NCBI GenBank assembly: GCA_016297585.1
Contig: JAEDGJ010000060.1
Coordinates: forward strand, 1 to 13,848
From: Clostridiaceae bacterium
Lineage (GTDB): Bacteria > Bacillota > Clostridia > Oscillospirales > QAMX01
Reading direction: 5' to 3'
DNA length: 13,848 nucleotides
Both the position numbers and the translations under genes were made by a program. Shown piece by piece: positions 7,780 through 12,468 of the stretch. Position 1 is the stretch's first letter. Each line of letters opens with the position of its first letter. The notes beneath the pieces are model-generated. The model saw only the letters and a list, made by a program, of their open reading frames with translations, searched no databases and was not told where the DNA came from.

Positions 7780-7802
7780 GTTGCGGGCTCCTTTCCATGC
7801 CG

Positions 7803-7835
7803 AAAAAGGCTCCGGGGTCTGCCGGAGCCTTTTTT
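7803..7835 (-). terminator. Strong intrinsic terminator or attenuator between GH20 and isomerase genes
   Basis: GGCTCCGG (7808-7815) and CCGGAGCC (7822-7829) form a perfect 8-bp stem with a 6-nt loop, flanked by A5 at 7803-7807 and T6 at 7830-7835, so it can terminate in either direction. On the minus strand it starts about 25 nt after the GH20 stop codon and ends 23 nt before the next gene's ATG, leaving no room for a promoter after it. Confidence 0.85.
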
Positions 7836-7859
7836 GTATGTGTGCGGCGCGGCGAAACG

Positions 7860-9764
7860 TCAGGTGCGCGGCGCGAAACGGCTCGCGGAAACGATGTCGC
7901 CGTAGTTGTTGATGTAGGAGGGCGGGCCCTCGAGGCCGTCGTAGGGCAGGCGCGGCTCGTCGAGGTCACAAAGCGCCGTGCGGTCGCCCGCGAGATACGC
8001 CTCGATCTGCTCGATGGCGGTCTGGATGCGGATCAAGAGCCCGCCGTAGCGCAGATCCATCGTGTCCCAGCCGAGGGACTTGTACGTCGCGTACCAGAGC
8101 GACTTGTGCGCGAGCCGCAGCGCCTCGACGCGCTCGTAGAGGTCGGGGAGGATGTCCGAGGCGTACTCCTCGAGCAGCACCGTCGCGTTGTTCTTGTACG
8201 CGGCGGTCAGGCGCAGGCCGATTTCCGACTTGAGGGACAGCACGTCCGCGACGTGGTAGTTGTAGCGCATCAGCTCGTTGTATTCGCCGTTGCGCGTCGC
8301 CGCGTTCGCCATCGCCGCCGCGAGCTCCTCGTAGTGCTCGTTGAGCGGCAGTCCCTCGATGTTCTTGTCGAAGAGCCCGGTCAGGATGTCCTGCCACATC
8401 AGGTACTTCGAGCAGTTGTATTCGAGGACCGAGTGCGGGTCGATCGACGGGATCGTGTCGATGCGCTGGAAGGCCATGAAGTCCTCCCACTTCGCGCCGG
8501 TGCAGAACTCGAAGCGGCGGGCGATGTCCTCAAGCGAGGGATCGGCGCGGTAGCCGTGCTCCGCGTAGAACTGAAGGCCCGGCAGCGTCGAGAAGATGTT
8601 GTTTTCGGTGCCGTCGTCGCCCCAGACGGTGATGATGACCTCGCGGCAGTTCGAGCTCTTGCACGCCATCGCCGCGGGGTAGGAGGTGTCGAAGGTTTTG
8701 GCCCAGTTCGCGCCGAAGCCGACCCAGGTCCAGATGCCGCCGGCAAAGATCGTCGGCGCCATCCGGCGGTGCTTTTCGAAGTAGCTCTCGTAGAAGCTGC
8801 GCTCGTGATGGTAGTAGTCCCAGTAGACGAGGCTGACGCCCTCGGGCACGGCGTCGATCGTCTCCTGCGGGATCTCGATCGATTCGTCGTAGTAGCCGCC
8901 GCCGGGGATGATCGCGCGGAAGAACATATCGCTCCACATCATCGGCTCGAGCCCCAGCTCGCGGACGATCTCCATCACGCGCGCGAGGTGGATGCGCATG
9001 AGCTCCGTCTTCGACGTCAGCCCGTGCAGCTCGAGATACTGTCCGAGCCCGAGCCGCCACGCCTCGTCCATGCCGATGTGGATCCGCTTCGAGCGGAAGG
9101 GCTTCGTCGCCGCCTCGAGGAGCTTGCGGATGAACGCGTAGGTCTTTTCCTCGCCGACGAGCAGACACTCGTTGTCCTCGCGGATGTCGGCATAGACGCG
9201 CTTCCAGTGCATCGTGTCCGCGAGATGCGCGAGCGTCTGGATGCAGGGGATGATCTCGATGCCGAAGGCGTCGGCGTAGTCGTCGAGCTCGCGCATGTCG
9301 GCTTCGGTGTATTTGGCGCGCATATGGCCGAAATACGGCTCGCCGGGCACCTCGTAGCTGTCCTCGCAGTAGAGCATCAGCATCGAAAGCCCCATCACCG
9401 CCATCGTGCGCAGCAGGGACTTCACGCTGCGGACGTTGATGACCGCGTTGCCCTGCGAAACGTCGAACATCGGGCCGTTCATCGTGAAATAGACGTCCTC
9501 GGCGATCGTAAAGTCGCCCTCACCGGCGCGCAGGCGCTCGACGAGCAGCCCGAGCGCGCGGAAAAAGTGGATGCGGCGGTCGTAGCGGATCGTTACGGCG
9601 TCTCCGGACTTCGAGACGGACAAACGGTCGGCCGCGCCGCGTTCGACCGTGACGGTCAGCGCGCCGGGGCAGACTTCAAAGCACGGCTCGACGCCGAGCT
9701 GCGGGGCAAGCTCGCGGATCCCCGCGCGGAAGGGGGAGACGTCGCCGGTAAAGTACAGCTTCAT
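7860..9764 (-). CDS. Glycoside hydrolase family 20 beta-N-acetylhexosaminidase, intracellular type
   Basis: A 634-residue enzyme expected to remove terminal beta-linked GlcNAc or GalNAc by substrate-assisted catalysis. The diagnostic GH20 motif HIGMDEAW is present with the catalytic pair D233-E234. An N-terminal GH20b-like domain covers about residues 1-85, with the barrel starting near MNGPMFDVS (95). Tryptophans that usually shape the -1 site occur downstream (YWDYYHH, GGIWTWVGFG, TVWGDDGTEN). There is no signal peptide or lipobox, so it acts in the cytoplasm on imported oligosaccharides, like the intracellular GH20C type of Streptococcus. A long helical C-terminal part (about 440-600) is consistent with that subgroup. 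AAAGGAGAG lies about 11 nt before the ATG. Expression is probably controlled by the promoter and operator at 9791-9835. Exact linkage specificity cannot be read from sequence. Confidence 0.88.
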   Translation of the reverse strand: MKLYFTGDVSPFRAGIRELAPQLGVEPCFEVCPGALTVTVERGAADRLSVSKSGDAVTIRYDRRIHFFRALGLLVERLRAGEGDFTIAEDVYFTMNGPMFDVSQGNAVINVRSVKSLLRTMAVMGLSMLMLYCEDSYEVPGEPYFGHMRAKYTEADMRELDDYADAFGIEIIPCIQTLAHLADTMHWKRVYADIREDNECLLVGEEKTYAFIRKLLEAATKPFRSKRIHIGMDEAWRLGLGQYLELHGLTSKTELMRIHLARVMEIVRELGLEPMMWSDMFFRAIIPGGGYYDESIEIPQETIDAVPEGVSLVYWDYYHHERSFYESYFEKHRRMAPTIFAGGIWTWVGFGANWAKTFDTSYPAAMACKSSNCREVIITVWGDDGTENNIFSTLPGLQFYAEHGYRADPSLEDIARRFEFCTGAKWEDFMAFQRIDTIPSIDPHSVLEYNCSKYLMWQDILTGLFDKNIEGLPLNEHYEELAAAMANAATRNGEYNELMRYNYHVADVLSLKSEIGLRLTAAYKNNATVLLEEYASDILPDLYERVEALRLAHKSLWYATYKSLGWDTMDLRYGGLLIRIQTAIEQIEAYLAGDRTALCDLDEPRLPYDGLEGPPSYINNYGDIVSASRFAPRT

Positions 9765-9790
9765 GGTCAGCAGCTCTCCTTTTCATTCAT

Positions 9791-9814
9791 TGGATAAATT
9801 AACTCTATTATCCA
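9791..9814. promoter_or_regulatory. Inverted-repeat operator overlapping the GH20 -10 box
   Basis: TGGATAA (9791-9797) and TTATCCA (9808-9814) are a perfect 7-bp inverted repeat with a 10-bp AT-rich spacer. The repeat covers the -10 box and the expected transcription start of the GH20 gene, where a bound repressor would block initiation. No regulator gene is adjacent. The regulator family is not recognised. Confidence 0.55.
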
Positions 9815-9835
9815 CAGCCCGGGGGCTTTTGTCAA
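9807..9835 (-). promoter_or_regulatory. Sigma-A promoter of the GH20 gene
   Basis: On the minus strand TTGACA (plus 9830-9835) is followed by 17 bp and GATAAT (plus 9807-9812, five of six), with a TGTG just upstream of the -10 box. The start of transcription would be near 9800, about 36 nt before the ATG. Confidence 0.75.
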
Positions 9836-9850
9836 TCCCGCCCGCAACTA

Positions 9851-9870
9851 TTTTTGTTTTCGCACAAAAA
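9851..9870 (-). other. Weak AT-rich hairpin after the HAD gene
   Basis: TTTTTGT (9851-9857) and ACAAAAA (9864-9870) form a 7-bp AT-rich stem with a 6-nt loop about 13 nt past the HAD stop codon. It is the only terminator-like structure there and is probably leaky, so some HAD transcripts may run on into the GH20 gene. Confidence 0.3.
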
Positions 9871-9882
9871 ACCCTAAAATTT

Positions 9883-10623
9883 TTACGGCAGCAGCCGGTC
9901 GAGCGCCAGCGCGGCGCCGCCTTCGGCGCAGGGGAGGGAGACGAAGTCCGCGCAGGCGAGCACCTCGGGCGTCGAGTCGCCCATCGCGGCGGCGACCGCG
10001 GCGTGGGCGAGCATCTCGAGGTCGTTGGCCGAGTCGCCCATCGCGACCGTGCGCGAAAGGGGCAGTCCCGCGTCCGCGAGCCAGACGTCCATGCCGGACG
10101 CCTTCGAGCAGCCGCGGAGGATGCCCTCGGAGTAATGGGGATGCTGGATGTAGGTGAAATGGCGCTCGATGAGGGCGCGTCCCTCATCGGGAAGGCTCGG
10201 GACGCGCGCGGAGATGATCGTGATCTTCGACGTGCGGCCGGAGAGATCGGCGTAGCTGCGGATGGGGATGAAGCCCTCGCGCTCGGTGTTCATGCAGAAG
10301 CACTCGTCGACGCCCTCGAAGTAGCAGGCGAGATCCGTGCGCGAAAAGTAATCGCAGAGCGCGGCGAGTATCTCGTCGGACACGCATTCGTTTTTGAGAA
10401 TGCGCTCTCCCGCGCGCACATACGCGCCGCCGCCCGCGATCACGCCGTCGAACGGCACGGTGTCGAGCACCTTTTTCGGGATGAACCCATACGAGCGCCC
10501 GGTGTTGAGGACGATCCTGTGTCCGCGCGCCTGCGCACGGAGAATGGCGTCGAGATTTGCGGGAACGACCTCGCTGCGGTCGGTCAGCGTGCCGTCCATA
10601 TCGAGGAAAGCCGTCCAGGTCAT
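9883..10623 (-). CDS. Cof-type HAD-IIB family hydrolase
   Basis: A 246-residue cytoplasmic phosphatase of the haloacid dehalogenase superfamily, Cof/IIB subgroup, which commonly acts on sugar phosphates or flavin and pyridoxal phosphates. All four motifs are visible: FLDMDGTLT with nucleophile D8 and acid/base D10; NTGRS with T41; K174 in CSKASG; and GDSANDLEML with D197 and D201. The IIB cap domain lies between (about 85-170). Typical members have 260-290 residues, so this one is slightly short in the cap. The start is fixed by AAAGGAG about 9 nt before the ATG. It has its own promoter at 10659-10687 and is followed by the GH20 gene on the same strand, which suggests but does not prove a shared role in sugar metabolism. 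Confidence 0.9.
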   Translation of the reverse strand: MTWTAFLDMDGTLTDRSEVVPANLDAILRAQARGHRIVLNTGRSYGFIPKKVLDTVPFDGVIAGGGAYVRAGERILKNECVSDEILAALCDYFSRTDLACYFEGVDECFCMNTEREGFIPIRSYADLSGRTSKITIISARVPSLPDEGRALIERHFTYIQHPHYSEGILRGCSKASGMDVWLADAGLPLSRTVAMGDSANDLEMLAHAAVAAAMGDSTPEVLACADFVSLPCAEGGAALALDRLLP

Positions 10624-10644
10624 GGCGGATGCTCCTTTACGGTT

Positions 10645-10655
10645 GACGTTACGTC
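10645..10655. promoter_or_regulatory. Small palindrome in the HAD gene 5' leader
   Basis: GACGT-T-ACGTC is a perfect palindrome around one central base, between the HAD -10 box and ribosome binding site. In addition GGTTGAC at 10641-10647 is inverted as GTCAACC at 10683-10689 over the -35 box. Either could be a protein site; both are short enough to be chance. Confidence 0.3.
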
Positions 10656-10658
10656 CTA

Positions 10659-10687
10659 AGCATACCGCAAAACGGCGGGATTGTCAA
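10659..10687 (-). promoter_or_regulatory. Sigma-A promoter of the HAD hydrolase gene
   Basis: On the minus strand TTGACA (plus 10682-10687) and TATGCT (plus 10659-10664, four of six) are 17 bp apart. Transcription would start near 10652, about 30 nt before the ATG. Confidence 0.65.
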
Positions 10688-10749
10688 CCGCTGCCGGAGA
10701 GAAGCGCGAAAAAAGGGGATTTTCCGGCGAAGAAAAAGGAAAAAACCCC

Positions 10750-10778
10750 TTGACAGGAAAGACAGACTGTGGTATAGT
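10750..10778 (+). promoter_or_regulatory. Strong promoter of the infC-rpmI-rplT operon
   Basis: A perfect TTGACA (10750-10755) with a 17-bp spacer and TATAGT (10773-10778, five of six). An A-rich stretch just upstream (10730-10746) resembles an UP element, as expected for a highly expressed ribosomal operon. Confidence 0.85.
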
Positions 10779-10842
10779 ATACGGGTACAAAGAAGCGGCG
10801 CGCTCAGGGTGCGTCCACCCCAAGCACAGCGAAGGGGTTGAT

Positions 10843-10911
10843 ATGGAAATTCCGCATACGGGGCGTTTTGTGCGCCGCGGCGGGGTTTGTATGTCGAACG
10901 AGCAGCTGTGA
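10843..10911 (+). CDS. Possible 22-residue leader peptide upstream of infC
   Basis: A short frame reads MEIPHTGRFVRRGGVCMSNE then QL and a TGA stop. AAGGGG lies 5 nt before its ATG, which is acceptable. The stop codon falls in the loop of the terminator hairpin at 10902-10926, so a ribosome translating the peptide would keep that hairpin open. It is in the same frame as infC but ends 39 nt before it. There is no run of regulatory codons, and no homologue is known to me. It could be a chance frame in a structured leader. Confidence 0.25.
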   Translation: MEIPHTGRFVRRGGVCMSNEQL

Positions 10912-10926
10912 AAGGCTGCCTTTTTT
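10902..10926 (+). terminator. Leader terminator (attenuator) before infC
   Basis: GCAGCT (10902-10907) pairs with GGCTGC (10914-10919, one G-U pair) around a 6-nt loop GTGAAA, followed by C and six T (10921-10926). It lies only 24 nt before the infC start codon, so read-through must be regulated for the operon to be expressed. Confidence 0.7.
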
Positions 10927-10950
10927 ATTTCTTTCGGGAGGTGTCCGGGT

Positions 10951-11580
10951 ATCAGTAACACAAAGCATCAGACAAACGAGGAGATCCGTGATAAGGAAGT
11001 CCGCGTCATCGACGCAGACGGGTCGCAGCTGGGCGTGATGCCCATCGCAAACGCGATGCGCGTGGCGTTCAACCGCGGGCTCGACCTCGTGAAGATCGCG
11101 CCGCAGGCCGTGCCGCCGGTGTGCAAGGTCATGGATTACGGCAAGTTCCGCTTTGAGCAGGCGAAAAGAGAAAAGGAAGCGCGCAAGAACCAGCACGTCG
11201 TCGATATCAAGGAGGTACAGCTCTCCGTCGGCATCGGCATCCACGACTACAACGTGAAGCTGGGACACGCGAAGCGCTTCATCGGCGACGGAGACAAGGT
11301 GAAGGTTTCCGTGCGGTTCCGCGGACGCGAGATGGCGCATACGTCGCTCGGTCAGGAGCTGCTGTTGAAGTTCGCGGAGGAATGCGCGGACATCGCCGTG
11401 GTGGAGAAGGCGCCGAAGCTCGAAGGCCGTCAGATGCTGCTGTTTCTGGCCCCGAAGCCCGCGAAGGCGGAGAAGGCGGAAAAGTCCGCGAAAGCCCCCC
11501 GCGAGAAGCGCGAAGCCGCGGATCCTGCGGCAAAGCCGTCTACGGTAGAACCGTCCACGGCGGAACCGTCCGAGAAATAG
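10951..11580 (+). CDS. infC: Translation initiation factor IF-3
   Basis: A 209-residue IF-3, which binds the 30S subunit, blocks early joining of 50S and checks start codons and initiator tRNA. The N-domain begins TNEEIRDKEVRVIDADGSQLG (residues 8-28), the linker helix contains KFRFEQAKREKEARKN (65-80), and the C-domain runs to about residue 168. The only ATG in the frame (11035) lies after conserved N-domain residues, so it cannot be the start. The reading frame is closed upstream by the TGA at 10909-10911, and the strong GGGAGGTG at 10936-10943 points to ATC at 10951, 7 nt away. A rare AUC/AUU start is a known hallmark of infC and allows IF-3 to repress its own translation. The last 40 residues are a Lys/Ala/Glu/Pro-rich tail beyond the normal end. 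Confidence 0.95.
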   Translation: MSNTKHQTNEEIRDKEVRVIDADGSQLGVMPIANAMRVAFNRGLDLVKIAPQAVPPVCKVMDYGKFRFEQAKREKEARKNQHVVDIKEVQLSVGIGIHDYNVKLGHAKRFIGDGDKVKVSVRFRGREMAHTSLGQELLLKFAEECADIAVVEKAPKLEGRQMLLFLAPKPAKAEKAEKSAKAPREKREAADPAAKPSTVEPSTAEPSEK

Positions 11581-11583
11581 CGT

Positions 11584-11621
11584 CCCCCTGCCCGGGGGAG
11601 AGCGTGCCGGAGAAGTCCGGC
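11584..11621 (+). other. Two GC-rich hairpins between infC and rpmI
   Basis: In the 89-nt infC-rpmI spacer, CCCCC/GGGGG (11584-11598) and GCCGGA-GAAG-TCCGGC (11606-11621) form two adjacent compact hairpins. They may stabilise the mRNA, separate translation of the two genes, or be part of an L20-binding region. A T-rich stretch follows (11638-11648), but about 17 nt away, so neither is a standard terminator. Confidence 0.45.
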
Positions 11622-11669
11622 GGGCCGTCCCCGTGGGTTTTACTTTTTCGACAAAAGGAGCACATGACT

Positions 11670-11867
11670 ATGCCTAAGATCAAAACGCACAGCGGCGCGT
11701 CCAAGCGCTTCTCCGTGACCAAGAACGGCCACGTGAAGTACTCGCACCAGAACCGCCGCCACATCCTCACGAAGAGAAGCACCAAGCGTAAGCGCGGCCT
11801 GCGTCAGGGCGCGTACGTCGCGGACTGCATCGAGAACAACATCAAGAAGCTCATCCCTTACGCGTAA
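11670..11867 (+). CDS. rpmI: 50S ribosomal protein L35
   Basis: A 65-residue basic protein of the large ribosomal subunit. The start MPKIKTHSGASKRF, the central NRRHILTKRSTKRKRGLR (residues 28-45) and the length are standard for L35. Two ATGs are close together; the second (11670) is chosen because AAAAGGAG at 11653-11660 is 9 nt away, against 3 nt for the ATG at 11664, and because MPKIK is the family's normal N-terminus. It lies between infC and rplT in the conserved order. Confidence 0.97.
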   Translation: MPKIKTHSGASKRFSVTKNGHVKYSHQNRRHILTKRSTKRKRGLRQGAYVADCIENNIKKLIPYA

Positions 11868-11883
11868 ACATTGCCGAAATAAG

Positions 11884-11937
11884 AAAGGAGCGCGCGGCGT
11901 AAAAAACCCCTCCGCGTGGTGCGGAGAGGAAGCCGCG
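11884..11937 (+). promoter_or_regulatory. Folded ribosome binding region of rplT
   Basis: The only strong Shine-Dalgarno, AAAGGAG (11884-11890), lies 56 nt before the rplT ATG. Between them CGCGGC (11893-11898) pairs perfectly with GCCGCG (11932-11937), enclosing a second hairpin: CCCTCCGC paired with GCGGAGAGG, one bulged A, loop GTGGT (11908-11929). Folded, the structure leaves only 2 nt between the Shine-Dalgarno and the helix and 9 nt between the helix and the ATG, about a normal spacing. It is either a Shine-Dalgarno presented by an RNA fold or an L20-binding translational switch. Confidence 0.55.
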
Positions 11938-11946
11938 ATTTAGAGT

Positions 11947-12300
11947 ATGGCTAGAGTAAAAGGCGCGATGATGACGCGCAAGAGAAGAAACCGTGTATTA
12001 AAGCTTGCCAAGGGCTACTTTGGCTCGAAGTCGAAGCTCTTCAGAACCGCAAATCAGGCGGTCATGAAGTCCCTCAAGTATGCGTACGTCGGCCGCCGCT
12101 TAAAGAAGCGCGACTTCCGCCGCATCTGGATCACCCGTATCTCCGCCGCCGCGAAGCTGAACGACATGAACTACTCCCGCTTCATGAACGGCCTCAAGAA
12201 GGCCGGCATCGTCATGAACCGGAAGATGCTCTCCGAGATCGCCATCGCCGATCCCGCCGCGTTCACCGCGCTCTGCGAGAAGGCCAAGGCCGCTCTGTAA
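11947..12300 (+). CDS. rplT: 50S ribosomal protein L20
   Basis: A 117-residue, very basic protein needed early in large-subunit assembly, and the known autoregulator of this operon in several bacteria. The N-terminus MARVKGAMMTRKRRNRVLKL, the helical GYFGSKSKLFRTANQAVMKS, and the globular C-domain with NYSRFMNGLKKAGI (about residues 76-89) are standard, as is the length. An in-frame TAG at 11941-11943 just upstream fixes the ATG at 11947. There is no normally spaced ribosome binding site next to the start (see the folded region 11884-11937). The gene ends the operon and is followed by a strong terminator. Confidence 0.97.
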   Translation: MARVKGAMMTRKRRNRVLKLAKGYFGSKSKLFRTANQAVMKSLKYAYVGRRLKKRDFRRIWITRISAAAKLNDMNYSRFMNGLKKAGIVMNRKMLSEIAIADPAAFTALCEKAKAAL

Positions 12301-12316
12301 GCGATAAAAACGACAT

Positions 12317-12362
12317 AAACGCCGGTACGATTCCGCAAAAGCGGAGCCGTACCGGCGTTTTT
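12317..12362 (+). terminator. Operon terminator after rplT
   Basis: AAACGCCGGTACG (12317-12329) pairs perfectly with CGTACCGGCGTTT (12348-12360), a 13-bp stem. An inner TCCGC/GCGGA hairpin (12332-12345) sits at its top, and a TTTTT tract (12358-12362) follows. It starts 17 nt after the rplT stop and can work on either strand. Confidence 0.92.
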
Positions 12363-12468
12363 GCGTCTCCCCGCCCCAATAAGGCTCCCTTTTTTGCATA
12401 AAACGCCGCGCGGCACGGCAGAATAGGCGGGAAAGGGTACACAGGATAAAAAACGGGAGGGGTCATTT
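12363..12468 (+). other. Upstream region of the solute-binding protein gene
   Basis: This 106-nt gap must hold the promoter of the next gene, since a strong terminator precedes it, but no good -35/-10 pair is visible. A GCCGCGCGGC palindrome lies at 12405-12414. GGGAGGGG at 12455-12462 is the ribosome binding site, 6 nt before the TTG start. Confidence 0.4.

Larger units (their letters stand above)
10785..10950 (+). promoter_or_regulatory. Attenuator leader of the infC operon (L20-leader-like)
   Basis: About 165 nt of untranslated leader lies between the promoter and the infC start. It can form several structures: GGGTG/CACCC (10807-10820); a competing ACCCC/GGGGT pairing (10817-10821 with 10834-10838); a long-range GCGGCGC/GCGCCGC pairing (10795-10801 with 10872-10878); a local GGCG/CGCC hairpin (10862-10876); and then an intrinsic terminator (10902-10926). 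In Bacillus this operon is controlled by ribosomal protein L20, which promotes termination in the leader. The layout here is the same, but sequence similarity to the known L20 leader was not tested, so the ligand is inference. Confidence 0.6.

Noticed and set aside
7797..9797. A 666-codon plus-strand open frame opposite the GH20 gene
   Set aside because: Its product is dominated by Arg, Val, Asp, Glu and His with no recognisable domain, as expected from the antisense of a high-GC gene. The minus strand carries a clear GH20 enzyme with its own promoter and ribosome binding site.
11035..11580. infC beginning at the first ATG (181 residues)
   Set aside because: It would lose the conserved N-terminal strand and helix of IF-3 (NEEIRDKEVRVIDADG), and no ribosome binding site precedes it. 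The AUC start at 10951 fits both points.
12405..12414. GCCGCGCGGC palindrome before the solute-binding protein gene as an operator
   Set aside because: It is short and made only of G and C in a GC-rich genome, so it is likely to occur by chance. No promoter could be placed around it.
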